Of a stretch of DNA of 64,000 nucleotides, positions 1 through 8,975 are shown piece after piece. Source of the DNA: AG1 sp035559775 (GTDB lineage: Archaea > Thermoproteota > Thermoprotei_A > Sulfolobales > AG1); the NCBI GenBank assembly GCA_035559775.1, contig DATMAU010000028.1:1-64000 (forward strand). Direction: 5' to 3'. Position 1 is the stretch's first letter. Each line of letters starts with the position of its first letter. The notes beneath the pieces were generated by a model, which saw nothing but the letters and a program-made list of their open reading frames with translations, was not told the origin of the DNA and ran no database searches. The translations under genes were made by a program, and so were the position numbers.

Positions 1-594
1 TCCAACCAAGAGATCTCTTAGTAAAGGGGATCCCCATAGCGGTACTGGGTAGCCCATGTAGCCGAGCATATAATATATAGCTAGTAAGATCGATGCTGGA
101 AGCGATATGAGTGTATAGAGCCTGAGCTTCTTAAGATCCTCAGTAGCTACTTTAGAACCTATATCCTCAACCTCAGCCTCAGCCTTAAAACTCTCAACAT
201 TATATCCCAGAGATCCGAGTGCTTCTGCTAGTGATTGTTGCTTGATGACGAGAGGGTTATAGAGAATCCTAACACTCTTGTCAATATGGCTAGCGTGAAC
301 CTCTATAACCCCTTCGAGGTTCCTAAGCCTCTCAACAATGATCTTCTCATCATCATAGCTATTGAGATTCTTAACTATAGCAATGGCTTCCTCTTTATAT
401 ACATCATAGCCAGCTTTTCTGATAGCGTTTACAATATCTCTAGGCTTCACCTTCGACGGGTCGTACCTGATCCTAGCCTCTTCAGATGCAAGGCTTACAA
501 GAGCCTCTATACCGAGCTTTGAGAGACTCTTCTGGATAGTTATAGCACATGTTGCACAATGCATGCCAATGATCCTGTATACTTCTTCCCTCAA
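1..594 (-). CDS. copA: Copper-translocating P-type ATPase, N-terminal part (truncated by window edge)
   Basis: Translating the minus strand from a TTG at 594 gives about 198 residues that run off the left edge. Residues 11-17 read GMHCATC, the Cu(I)-binding CxxC of a heavy-metal-associated domain. A second HMA-like fold follows at about 70-135 with no CxxC. After it comes a hydrophobic segment (LYTLISLPASILLAIYYMLG) that fits the first membrane helix of a P1B-type ATPase. The family uses ATP to export Cu(I) across the membrane. An in-frame TAA lies directly before the TTG and GAGGGG sits 8 bases upstream, so the start is well supported. It follows the YHS gene by 16 bases, probably as one transcript. 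The catalytic core (CPC, DKTG) is outside the window. Confidence 0.85.
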   Translation of the reverse strand, partial: MREEVYRIIGMHCATCAITIQKSLSKLGIEALVSLASEEARIRYDPSKVKPRDIVNAIRKAGYDVYKEEAIAIVKNLNSYDDEKIIVERLRNLEGVIEVHASHIDKSVRILYNPLVIKQQSLAEALGSLGYNVESFKAEAEVEDIGSKVATEDLKKLRLYTLISLPASILLAIYYMLGYMGYPVPLWGSPLLRDLLVG

Positions 595-610
595 TTAGTC
601 AGCCCCTCGT

Positions 611-796
611 TCACGTGTGGTGATGCTCCCCACTTGGCATTCCTTTAGGACCGTGTTTCAGATAATACTCAGGATCCCGTTCGAATTCCTTCTTACACAT
701 GCCTGAACAGAAGTAATAGATCTTACCCTTATACACTGTTTTATGGACAGCCTTAGCTGGATCTACTTCCATGCCACAAACAGGATCTATGGCCAT
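611..796 (-). CDS. YHS-domain metal-binding protein
   Basis: A 61-residue protein starting MAIDPVCGMEVDP, the typical opening of a YHS domain, with CSGMCKKEF further on. The cysteines of VCGM and the CxxxC pair can bind a metal ion. The tail is histidine-rich (GEHHHT). YHS domains occur alone or fused to copper ATPases and are thought to hand over or sense copper. The position just upstream of copA on the same strand supports a copper-handling role. The ATG at 796 is preferred over the GTG at 808 because GGGGT lies five bases before it, the register seen in many genes here. Confidence 0.8.
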   Translation of the reverse strand: MAIDPVCGMEVDPAKAVHKTVYKGKIYYFCSGMCKKEFERDPEYYLKHGPKGMPSGEHHHT

Positions 797-984
797 ACTA
801 TACCCCACTCTAATATTGCGCTAGAAGTAATTTAAGTATCCAACTATGGGATCTTTTTTCTTCATTGAAAATAGCAGTAAATCACCATAGTAATGGCTAT
901 ATGATCGCTTAAACGACCACAAAGCTCTCTATAACATGGAAGAATATTAGCCTTTTTGCATATATGCATTCTAGGAGTTGGTCG

Positions 985-1179
985 ATGCCCACGCACGGGT
1001 CGATGACCAAAGCTGGGAAGGTGAGGAATGCAACGCCCAAGATACCTCCTAAGCCTAAGAGGAACCTCGTACCCAGGGTTAGGAATAGAAGGGAGTTCTG
1101 GATCAGGAATAGAAAGGCAGCAGGGCTTCCTGTCCCAACAGTTGTTCCCCCATCTTCAGTTCCTAGGAAGAAGCAGTAG
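985..1179 (+). CDS. rps30e: 30S ribosomal protein S30e
   Basis: A 64-residue, very basic protein beginning MPTHGSMTKAGKVRNATPKI, which matches the archaeal/eukaryotic S30e pattern (HGSL.KAGKV..QTPK). The middle is rich in K, R and P (PRVRNRREFWIRNRK). It is a small-subunit ribosomal protein. The reading frame stays open upstream to 964, but GGAG at 974-977 and homology to the family both point to the ATG at 985. It is a single gene between copper genes and a Dph6-like gene, with about 170 bases of upstream space for its own promoter. Confidence 0.9.
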   Translation: MPTHGSMTKAGKVRNATPKIPPKPKRNLVPRVRNRREFWIRNRKAAGLPVPTVVPPSSVPRKKQ

Positions 1180-1248
1180 GTTAAACAACTAGCCTCGCTA
1201 TTCTTTGCTAATATATATTGGTTTTAGCAGTGCTATGGAGAAGATCTT

Positions 1249-1977
1249 ATGGCAAGGTTTGTCTCACTATATACAGGGGGTAAGGATAGCCATACAGCAA
1301 CCCTGATAGCTATGAGAGAGTTTAAAGCAGAACCAGCGCTCTTACTAATTATAGTGACGCCCAAGAGTGATTCCTACCTGCTCCATACAGTGAATGTCAA
1401 GTGGGCACTTATCCACGGTCACATAATGGGTATACCAACCAGGCTCGTCGAGATCAGAGGGTCCGATGAGGAAAACGAGGTGTTGAGAGAGCTGGAAAAA
1501 GCCGTGGAACAGACGGATGCGAGCATGATTGTTACTGGAGGGATAGCGAGCATGTATCAGAAGAGGAGATTCGATTCCATGGCTAGGGATCTCGGGGTGG
1601 AGCATGTGTCACCCCTCTGGGGCATGGATCAGGAAAGGATTTTGAAGTTAGAGGTGCTTGAGTATGGTGTTAGCTTTATGATAGTAGCTGCCATGGCTAT
1701 GGGATTCACGGAAGAATGGGTGGGTAGGGTTATAGATGATAAAGACGACGTGGAACAGCTTCTAAAGCTCTCGAGGAAATATATGTTCTCACCAGTTGGT
1801 GAAGGAGGGGAGTATGAGAGCTACGTAGTACACTCACCCCTATTCAAATGCACAAGACTGATCCCTATAGGGAGGAAAGTATGGTTCCCAAGCGGTTGGG
1901 GTCTTTATATTATAGAAGATGTTGAGAGAGATACCAGCAGCGCTGGATGTAAAGGATCTGTTAACACCTATCATTAG
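1249..1977 (+). CDS. dph6: Diphthine--ammonia ligase family ATP-pyrophosphatase (Dph6-like)
   Basis: A 242-residue protein with an N-terminal PP-loop (YTGGKDSHTA, residues 8-17; the usual form is SGGKDS) and the late motif GEGGEYESYV at about 194-203. This pair is characteristic of the DUF71/Dph6 family. Dph6 uses ATP and ammonia to amidate diphthine on elongation factor 2, the last step of diphthamide synthesis; the substrate is inferred from the family only. The length is normal for archaeal members. The ATG at 1249 opens directly into the first beta strand. It is monocistronic, with a gene-free stretch after it. Confidence 0.8.
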   Translation: MARFVSLYTGGKDSHTATLIAMREFKAEPALLLIIVTPKSDSYLLHTVNVKWALIHGHIMGIPTRLVEIRGSDEENEVLRELEKAVEQTDASMIVTGGIASMYQKRRFDSMARDLGVEHVSPLWGMDQERILKLEVLEYGVSFMIVAAMAMGFTEEWVGRVIDDKDDVEQLLKLSRKYMFSPVGEGGEYESYVVHSPLFKCTRLIPIGRKVWFPSGWGLYIIEDVERDTSSAGCKGSVNTYH

Positions 1978-2290
1978 TGATCTCAGATATAAATGGCCGA
2001 ACCGGATAACTAAGGCAATAATGATCCTAGTTTGCTGAGTTCAAGCATCTTATCCCCATTTATACTAGGAACAGAAAGGTTTTCCGCTCCATGTAAATTG
2101 TAAGAAGATCCTTAGAAGATATTCTAGTATAACTCTCCAAACCAGCCAAGGGTCTAAATTTCGTCGATCTTTACGAATCTTACAATCTAGACATTATCAT
2201 TGCACAGCCTATGAAGACCATACCTTATCGGGGAAATTTCTTTCACCACACGCGATAGCTGGGGCATTAACATTTATTCTGGCAGAGAGT
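1978..2290. other. Gene-free stretch between convergent genes
   Basis: About 310 bases between the convergent dph6 and sufS-like genes. I see no open frame with coding character, no tRNA and no clear hairpin. Its AT-rich character fits a shared termination region. Confidence 0.5.
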
Positions 2291-3523
2291 TTAGCCTGAG
2301 GTCTTTATATAGTCGTTTATTGCTTTGATAAGAGCTTCTATATCGCTTTCACAGTTATATAGATAGAAGCTTGCCCTTACACTACCATCACTGTAACCCA
2401 GACCATCGTGGAGTGCGTGTGCACAGTGGAGCCCTGTTCTAACAGCTATTCTCTTTTTATCGAGCCACATACCAATAGCCTCAGGACTCGAGCCTTTTAG
2501 CGTGAAGGTCACTATCCCGATCCTCTTGTCGGGATCCATGGGGCCTATGATTTTTATCCGATCATCTAGCTCTTCCAGAGACCTCAATGTTAACCTAGTA
2601 AGAGTTCTTTCATGCTCATGGATCCTATCCATACCTATTCTTTCAAGATACCTCACAGCCTCTGAAAGACCTATTGCCTCTATTATGGGCGGTGTTCCGG
2701 TCTCAAACCTCCATGGAGGCTCTTCCCAGAGGATATCGAGATCCTCACCAACAAGCCTCACCCTTCTCACAGTACCCCCACCGCCTAGCGGGGGTTCTAG
2801 CTTTTCAAGCAGATCAATCCTACCCCACAACACACCTATACCTGTTGGCCCCAGCATTTTGTGACCGCTGAACGCTAGGAAGTCAGCCCCAAGGCTCTTT
2901 ACATCGATCTTCATGTGGGGGACTGACTGGGCGCCATCGGCTATCACGATAGCTCCATGTTCATGGGCTATCCTTGCTATTTGTTTCGCATCACTGGTAT
3001 AGCCTGTTACGTTGGATTTGTGGGAGAAGGCAACGATCCTTGTCCTTTTACTAATGATGTTTGGGAGTAGATCCCATGCCGGTAAACCCTCAGCTGTGGT
3101 GGGTATGATTCTGAGTTTCGCGCCAATAAACCTAGCTATTCTGGCTAGGGGTAGGATGAGGCTGAGGTGATCAGCCTGGGTAGCTATTATCTCATCCCCC
3201 TTCTGGATATATCCATTAAACATCAGGGTTAGGACGGCTAGCTGTATAGCCTCAGAAGTGTTCCTGACAAAAACGATCTCATCCCACCTACCCCCTATAA
3301 ACCTAGCCACATCCTCATGGGAATCCTCATATGCTTTAGAAGCCTCTATACTGAGACCATAGACGCCTCTATGAACGTTTGAATAGCTATACATAGCAAA
3401 CCTAGCCATAGCCTCTATAACCTGCCTCGGCTTGAGTGTGCTGGCCGCGCTATCAAGGTAAATAACACCTCTATCAATGATCTCTGGGAAATCTTCTCTA
3501 GGGGCTAAGCACAATATTATCAA
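2291..3523 (-). CDS. sufS: Cysteine desulfurase, SufS/CsdA-type class V aminotransferase
   Basis: A 410-residue PLP enzyme. The lysine that binds PLP is in FSGHKMLGPTG (K222), and the mobile catalytic cysteine is in RTGLHCAHALH (C367), as in group II cysteine desulfurases. DGAQSVPH at about 196-203 holds the PLP-ring aspartate. The enzyme takes sulfur from L-cysteine as a persulfide for Fe-S cluster or thio-cofactor assembly. No sufBCD or sufU partner is next to it. The start is a TTG at 3523 with only a weak upstream signal; another TTG three codons later (3514) is possible, so the first residues are uncertain. Confidence 0.82.
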   Translation of the reverse strand: MIILCLAPREDFPEIIDRGVIYLDSAASTLKPRQVIEAMARFAMYSYSNVHRGVYGLSIEASKAYEDSHEDVARFIGGRWDEIVFVRNTSEAIQLAVLTLMFNGYIQKGDEIIATQADHLSLILPLARIARFIGAKLRIIPTTAEGLPAWDLLPNIISKRTRIVAFSHKSNVTGYTSDAKQIARIAHEHGAIVIADGAQSVPHMKIDVKSLGADFLAFSGHKMLGPTGIGVLWGRIDLLEKLEPPLGGGGTVRRVRLVGEDLDILWEEPPWRFETGTPPIIEAIGLSEAVRYLERIGMDRIHEHERTLTRLTLRSLEELDDRIKIIGPMDPDKRIGIVTFTLKGSSPEAIGMWLDKKRIAVRTGLHCAHALHDGLGYSDGSVRASFYLYNCESDIEALIKAINDYIKTSG

Positions 3524-3768
3524 CCGATCAATATAGGTTTACGAGGCTCTTAAGGATGGAAGAAAGACCAAAGATCCTTAGATCCTAGTATAAAGGTACG
3601 AGATCCGGATTTATGCTTAAATCTCTTGACAAGATCTCTCAGCCATGGAGTTCCTCAAAGCTTATGGGAGCATGAGAGGAAATTTTCTGCCCAGCACAGG
3701 GCTTACTGTGATGCTTTGAGTATTGGGCTTCTATGTCGGAGTATTGATCTATGCTCTTTTCCATGTTG

Positions 3769-4479
3769 TTAGCCTGGGCTGGTCAGGGATCTGTATTGCT
3801 TGACTATCTCAAGACCGGATGAGCTGCCTATAATATCTGCTCCCGCGATCCTCATCAGAGCGAGATCCCATATGGTTCTTATACCTCCAGCAGCTTTTAC
3901 ACCGGTTCTGCTACCCTTGAGAGCGTTTTTCATAATGATAACATCCTCCACACTAGCTCCCCTGGGACCATAGCCTGTGGATGTTTTTACATAGTTGGCA
4001 CCTGCTTTTGCAACAAGCTTGCTGGCGATCTCTATTTTCTCTCTTGATAGATAGCCGGTCTCTATTATTATTTTGCTTCCAAGACCTAGCTCTCTAGCTC
4101 TATCAACTATTGCGGTAACCTCTCTCTCAAGTTCGCTCCATAGACCCTCAACTATTAATCCTATATCAGCAACGACATCAACCTCTCTAGCTCCTTTTGA
4201 TGCTGCATCTTCTATCTCCCTCAGCTTTAGCTCAAGCCCTATATTCCCGTGGGGGAAGGCTATAACTGTGGCGATAGGTGTTCTGCTTATCTGTGCTACT
4301 AGGGATAGCCTGTTCGGAGGCACCACTAGTGCTCTGAATCCGTATTGCTCGCTCTCGTTAACAAATTTCTCATAGGTCTTTGGACCAGCATCTGGTCGTA
4401 GGAGTGTCTGATCTATTAATGGTGCTGGGTTGCCTATCGACTCTATTATCCTCACAAGATCTAGGTTCAATCTATCCAA
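3769..4479 (-). CDS. deoC: Deoxyribose-phosphate aldolase
   Basis: A 236-residue class I aldolase. The Schiff-base lysine is K165 in VKTSTGYGPRGAS and the second active-site lysine is K194 in GVKAAGGIRT; VDVVADIG near 100 carries the catalytic aspartate. It cleaves 2-deoxyribose 5-phosphate to acetaldehyde and glyceraldehyde 3-phosphate in deoxynucleoside breakdown. The TTG start at 4479 lies 13 bases inside the end of top6A, so the two genes are probably cotranscribed and translationally coupled. A second TTG at 4470 is an alternative start. Confidence 0.9.
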   Translation of the reverse strand: MDRLNLDLVRIIESIGNPAPLIDQTLLRPDAGPKTYEKFVNESEQYGFRALVVPPNRLSLVAQISRTPIATVIAFPHGNIGLELKLREIEDAASKGAREVDVVADIGLIVEGLWSELEREVTAIVDRARELGLGSKIIIETGYLSREKIEIASKLVAKAGANYVKTSTGYGPRGASVEDVIIMKNALKGSRTGVKAAGGIRTIWDLALMRIAGADIIGSSSGLEIVKQYRSLTSPG

Positions 4480-5633
4480 TCCCCACTAGATATTTTGTTA
4501 GGTATATAGTTATCCATTAGAAAGCCAAGGCCCTTGCTTGTGAGAGCCTCTATCTCGAGCTTAGCCTTCTTTTCATCAAATATATCTAGCTCTCTCTTCC
4601 ATTTCTTAGTCTGGAACCACTTATAGTTCCTCAGCTCCTTAGCCCTCTTGAGATCCATATCCTTAGCCTTGATTATATAGTTCCTCCTCTCGCTCTCAGA
4701 TAGGTAGGGCTTTTTGCCCGAAGAAGGGTCGCCGAATATATCGCTCATCGCAACCCCAAGGAATCGTGCATTAGGGGTTGCCAGCCCCTCGCTTTCGTAT
4801 GAGAGTGTTATGGATCCTATTTTGAATACGCTGTATATATAGAACCCGTATGGATCGCTATCGGTTATTATATATACAGGGAGTCCTAGCTCCTCGTTAA
4901 GTCTTCTAACAAACCTCCTGGTGGCTCTATCAGGCTGTCCTGCACTTGTGATCAGTATGGCTTTGTATTTTTTCCAGAACTGGGCTCTGTGGAGCTGTTG
5001 GAAAACGGCGTCTTTCTCTACAACTAGCACGAACTCTGCATTGACATCTTTAAACTCTATCAAGTCTGGTGTTGGTTCTATAGCATATGCTCCGTGCCCC
5101 ATCTTGCTAAGATCTATTATATCATCCCCGCTCTTTATCCTCATATCGCCAACAACTTTTCCTTTCTCCTTAGATAGTATTAACATGTTCTCTCTCAAGA
5201 GATTTGTGTATACCTCTATGTCTCGCAATACAGAGTCGCTCTCAGCCTGTTCATCCCATGTATTCTCCTCGTTAACCCTCCCTCTATGATCCCTATACCT
5301 AATCGTATGCTTACCTCTGTAATAGAGATCCCTTATCGTTGGGTACTCGTTATTAATGAGAGCCTGGTATATTATTGATGCCATGAGGATTGTCTGCATA
5401 AACCTCCTAGCCTCGTGGGCATCTAGGAATCTTCTCACCAGTTTCTCGCCCCCTAGCACAAGGAGTTTTCTCTGCTCATCATAGATAGTATTTGATAGGG
5501 TTCTCTTTGGTATGCTCATCTTCGGCTCCTCTCCCTCCATTATCGATTTATATATATCGAGGAACTTTGATCTAAGCACCTCTGCTGCCTTCTTCCTAGC
5601 TTCTAGATCAACTTTGGAAATATGCGCCGACAA
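4467..5633 (-). CDS. top6A: DNA topoisomerase VI subunit A
   Basis: A 388-residue Spo11/Top6A-type protein. The segment YYRGKHTIRYRD at about 104-115 lies where the family has the catalytic tyrosine of the CAP domain. The Toprim domain is seen in ELGLPVYIITDSDPYGFYIY, with the metal-binding DxD. Subunit A makes the transient double-strand break and subunit B supplies ATPase clamping; the A2B2 enzyme relaxes and decatenates DNA. The TTG at 5633 is preceded by a strong GGAGGGG six bases away. It lies 128 bases downstream of top6B, as expected for a topB-topA order. Confidence 0.93.
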   Translation of the reverse strand: MSAHISKVDLEARKKAAEVLRSKFLDIYKSIMEGEEPKMSIPKRTLSNTIYDEQRKLLVLGGEKLVRRFLDAHEARRFMQTILMASIIYQALINNEYPTIRDLYYRGKHTIRYRDHRGRVNEENTWDEQAESDSVLRDIEVYTNLLRENMLILSKEKGKVVGDMRIKSGDDIIDLSKMGHGAYAIEPTPDLIEFKDVNAEFVLVVEKDAVFQQLHRAQFWKKYKAILITSAGQPDRATRRFVRRLNEELGLPVYIITDSDPYGFYIYSVFKIGSITLSYESEGLATPNARFLGVAMSDIFGDPSSGKKPYLSESERRNYIIKAKDMDLKRAKELRNYKWFQTKKWKRELDIFDEKKAKLEIEALTSKGLGFLMDNYIPNKISSGDWID

Positions 5634-5761
5634 AGCGATCCCCTCCGTTAATGTAGTAATACTCCTCTCTAGAATTACCCTGAGACCTATATCTATGCTT
5701 GCTAAGGCTCTCCCTAGATGGGATGTTATTGCAATATCCTAGTCTGGGGACATGACTACTT

Positions 5762-7342
5762 TTACTCAACCCCTATTACCACGTCCTTTACACTTTTTAT
5801 ACCTACTCCTAGTTTTGCTCTGGCGAGGGATAAAAGCTTCTCCTCAATAATATTCTCACCACCATCCTCTCCCACTATTGTTGAGAGACTCCTAGAGATC
5901 TCTGGTATATATTTAATTATAGAATAGGCTCTTCTAGCGGCTTCTTCCTCCCTCTTCTTCCTTGATAGATAGTTCCTAAGCCTCCTAGCCACCTCTCTCA
6001 AACCATTCCTTATCTCAGCCTCTATCTCTGGTACGTCAGCTATGCTCTCTTTACCAACACCTTTATATGGGATCTTAGTGCTGCATACATGCACTAGCAC
6101 AGCTATTGGTGCTGGGAACTCTACCTCATAGTCCTTCCAATCCATTGTTGATACTATTTTGAAAGAGACGTCAGATCCTTCGTCATAGAGTAGGGGTATC
6201 TTGTTAGCGAACCTGAGTAGCAGGATCTCTGTGGGGTCATTCGCTATAGGCACAGAGCCGCCATACGCTATGCCGGTCTCTACTATCACAGCATGCCCAG
6301 CATAGCTGGTAGGCTTTCTAGTGATGGCATCAACAAACTCCGGCTTAAACATATTGCTAAGCCCTATCCTAAGGATCTCATCTCCTATTGGTGATAGATG
6401 ATCCGCAGAGGGTCTTCTAAAGCCGTCGTATTTCTTGATAGACTCTGCTAATCTCTCAATCTCTTCTTGCGAGAGTCTCCTGGGATTTCTATCGCTTCTC
6501 AGCCCAGCGATTGCTAGGACATTTTCTGCGGTTTTTCTACCAACGCCCTGGAAGTCGTTTTCCAGGAACTCAAGCAGGGTCTTCCTCCTCGTTGAGGTTA
6601 GCATCATCTTCAACATTTCTAGATCAACACCTATTGGGTGGGGTTTTGTCTCTCTAGGGGGTTTTGGTATGAGCTCGGTAACCCTTCTAAACAGATAGAT
6701 CTTTCCCTCAGGGTCTTTAAAATAGATAGTAGCGTATGGTGCTATTATATGGGTTCTCCTAATATAGTCGATAACCTTGCTCTTAGATCTCTGCCAATCC
6801 CCCAGTATCGAGACCTTCACCACAGTGCCATGCCAATCGCTCTCTTTACGCCACGAGGATCTTTCAAGAACCACTGGCTCGTTATTCTTTATATCTATCA
6901 TTAGCCTGAAACCATAGATTCGGGTGGACTTGATAGGACTTGTAATCACTTCGACAGGCTTTCCCACAGTTATTTGTCCATAGAGAACAACCATCTTAGC
7001 ACCCAAACCAAACATGCCTCTTGTTTGCCTCAATGTATACTTGCTGCTAAAGAGTACCATCCCAAAGGCCTGTGGCACATAGTGGGGCGGGATCCCTATA
7101 CCGTTATCCTGGACTGTTATTGAATAGATATCCTCATCCTGACCATCGATCTTATCTATACTTATATTGATCTCTGGGAGTATTCCGTGAGCATCTGTAG
7201 CGTCGAGAGCATTCTCAGTAAGCTCTCTCACGCTTTGATAGAGCGCTCTAGCGGGGTTGGAGAAGCCGGCTAGCTCTCTATTCCTATAGAAGAACTCCGA
7301 AGGAGAAATGGCCCTGAAACTCTCAACACTCATTGCTGTCAA
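5762..7342 (-). CDS. top6B: DNA topoisomerase VI subunit B
   Basis: A 526-residue GHKL ATPase. The N-box (ELTENALDATDAHGI, about 39-53), DNGIGIP and the glycine-rich lid (GMFGLGAKM) follow in order. A helix-two-turn-helix and transducer region come after, with the switch lysine probably in the TRKPTSYAGHA or FANKIPLLYD segments. The C-terminal tail is coiled (YLSRKKREEEAARRAYS). It provides the ATP-driven gate for Top6A. The TTG at 7342 has GGTGC six bases before it; an ATG at 7333 is possible. Length is normal for the family. Confidence 0.93.
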   Translation of the reverse strand: MTAMSVESFRAISPSEFFYRNRELAGFSNPARALYQSVRELTENALDATDAHGILPEINISIDKIDGQDEDIYSITVQDNGIGIPPHYVPQAFGMVLFSSKYTLRQTRGMFGLGAKMVVLYGQITVGKPVEVITSPIKSTRIYGFRLMIDIKNNEPVVLERSSWRKESDWHGTVVKVSILGDWQRSKSKVIDYIRRTHIIAPYATIYFKDPEGKIYLFRRVTELIPKPPRETKPHPIGVDLEMLKMMLTSTRRKTLLEFLENDFQGVGRKTAENVLAIAGLRSDRNPRRLSQEEIERLAESIKKYDGFRRPSADHLSPIGDEILRIGLSNMFKPEFVDAITRKPTSYAGHAVIVETGIAYGGSVPIANDPTEILLLRFANKIPLLYDEGSDVSFKIVSTMDWKDYEVEFPAPIAVLVHVCSTKIPYKGVGKESIADVPEIEAEIRNGLREVARRLRNYLSRKKREEEAARRAYSIIKYIPEISRSLSTIVGEDGGENIIEEKLLSLARAKLGVGIKSVKDVVIGVE

Positions 7343-7585
7343 AAACTAGCACCATCTACTAGTATATTTAATATATGGTCTTATATAATGTGTGGCTAAT
7401 ACCAAGAGTCTCTAGAGCAAATAGCATCGGGATCCTTTTATACCTCGTTCCTCCGAGCTGGAAGGCTTGTCTCTCGCCTCTAGGGGTTATGCTATGTTGA
7501 GGAAGGTTTATTGCAAGATTCTTACCCATAGCTTAAAACCATTAAAAACGCTTCTGCTTATATGATATTGAATTATCCTCGGCAT

Positions 7586-7601
7586 TACTGATTAATCAGT
7601 A
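7586..7601. repeat. Perfect 16-bp palindrome
   Basis: TACTGATTAATCAGTA reads the same on both strands. Its symmetry and intergenic location fit a binding site for a dimeric regulator, but no neighbouring regulator gene supports this. Confidence 0.4.
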
Positions 7602-7743
7602 TATCCATAATAACCTAAAACCTTTAAAAATAATACTCGAGTGGCAGTTCGTGGAAAAGACTCTGGGTAGGGAGGATCTGTCTATTAAACCTATTGGTTT
7701 TGATCTATTAATATGGCTAAATACCTTGGTGCTAGAGAACAAT

Positions 7744-7801
7744 TGGGGGATGACCGGCTTCTCCCACTGAGCAGTGATTGAGGTGAAGCGACGGGGACCC
7801 C
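7744..7801 (+). ncRNA. Possible degenerate C/D-box-like small RNA
   Basis: A G/C-rich patch starts with GGGG and ends with CCCC, which could pair as a terminal stem. Inside are GGATGACC (C-box-like), CACTGA (D'-like), a three-base spacer and GTGATTGAGG (C'-like). The final D box is not a clean CTGA, and the C boxes are imperfect. This is pattern matching only. Confidence 0.2.
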
Positions 7802-7849
7802 ATAGATACTCATGACTTGTTAAGCATTTCGCTAGTTATTTCTAACTCC

Positions 7850-8254
7850 TCATTCCTCAGCATACATTGTGCGGTCTGCTTTCCCCATAACGATCTTTTC
7901 GGCCTTGAGGGCTTTAGCTATATAGTCGAAAGAGAGCTCGGGCCTTGTGTGGGATCCGCAAGAATATACATCTACGGTGGCAAATCCGAACTCTGGCCAT
8001 GTGTGTATAGATATATGACTCTCCACTATGATGGCTACTATTGATAAACCTTCACCTATTTTCCAGATCTTTATATCAAGAAGATTCATATTACCGATTT
8101 CTGCCGCGGTTACAACGATCTTTTCAAGTTCATAAGGATCCCCAAGGATCTTTGGGTCGCAACCATAGAGATTCCCATAGACGTGTTTGCCAATAACCTT
8201 AGCAGCTACTGGACGAGCAGGGCTCATGATAGAAATAACTGTGGTCTCCTCCAT
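7850..8254 (-). CDS. Pyruvoyl-dependent decarboxylase, SpeD family (arginine or S-adenosylmethionine decarboxylase proenzyme)
   Basis: A 134-residue proenzyme. VESHISIHTWPEFGF carries the self-cleavage site between E78 and S79; S79 would become the pyruvoyl group. H84 and C99 (DVYSCG) sit at the same offsets from the serine as the processing histidine and proton-donor cysteine of the family. In crenarchaea some SpeD paralogues decarboxylate arginine to agmatine instead of AdoMet. The length and the motif GKHVYGNLY recall that arginine group, but the substrate cannot be settled from this sequence. The ATG at 8254 follows a G-rich GGAGGGGGT leader. Confidence 0.85.
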   Translation of the reverse strand: MEETTVISIMSPARPVAAKVIGKHVYGNLYGCDPKILGDPYELEKIVVTAAEIGNMNLLDIKIWKIGEGLSIVAIIVESHISIHTWPEFGFATVDVYSCGSHTRPELSFDYIAKALKAEKIVMGKADRTMYAEE

Positions 8255-8975
8255 CCCCCTACCCCCTCCCTTATAAGATAATCAATTCACGTCTTTTAAG
8301 CAATAATGGTATTGGTAATAAAGCTTATGTTAAAGAGGCTAGCCTACCTCTAGATCGATGGCTTCGCTAGGGAGCAGAAGATCTTGTTTGGTACAAAGTT
8401 ATAGGATCCTCCTTTCCTCATTAGAGTCTAGATTATCTAGGCTCTATGTTTATGGTATAAGTTTTTCCGATCCTTGTCATGGTTTCTAGCATTCCTTTTT
8501 AACCGGTTTAATCGGGTATGTTTTTTGATCGTAGAGTCGACTAGATGTTTTGCATAGAGGTATTGGGTTGGTAGAAAAGTAATTAGATCTTCCTGAGAGC
8601 CTTATTTTTCTGTTCTTTTATCTTGTTTTCTTTCCTCTTTCTAACTATTTCTGGGATTTACGTTTATGAACTCTCCATAATTGATTGTAAATACTAACTA
8701 TTATGAATTTTTATTAAACCTGGATAAGGTTGCTATACTTGTCATAGATCTATGTGGTATTAGGATTATGGATCGGTTGGGACATGATCCTGTTATCTTT
8801 CCAGCTATCTTGGTTAGCGCTTCATAGCGTTGGGAGAAGAAGCGGTATTAATCATTAATGGTGATTCTTCTCATTACAATGGCTATTGGGATTAATGCCG
8901 ATTAGCGTATCCCATGCTCAGGGTATGATGATTAAGCTTTTTACCCCCCTAGGGTAGTGAGGGGTGGTGGTCTTT
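8255..8975. other. Long AT-rich intergenic region upstream of FBPA/P
   Basis: About 720 bases between divergently transcribed genes without a convincing gene on either strand. It includes an imperfect palindrome at 8422-8446 (TAGAG.CTAGA.TTA.TCTAG.CTCTA), TTAACCGGTTTAA near 8507-8519, and a possible TATA element (TTTTTA near 8938) at promoter distance from the FBPA/P start. It is unusually long for this compact window. Confidence 0.4.

Larger units (their letters stand above)
7343..7849. other. Gene-free region with palindrome and possible small RNA
   Basis: About 500 bases between divergent top6B and the 3' end of the SpeD-like gene. It holds a perfect 16-bp palindrome (7586-7601) and two similar promoter-like stretches (TAAAACCATTAAAAACG near 7532 and TAAAACCTTTAAAAATA near 7615). 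A G/C-rich patch at 7744-7801 could fold. No protein-coding frame is convincing. Confidence 0.4.

Noticed and set aside
8255..8975. Replication origin in the AT-rich gap before FBPA/P
   Set aside because: No Orc1/Cdc6 gene is nearby and no origin-box-like repeats could be read.
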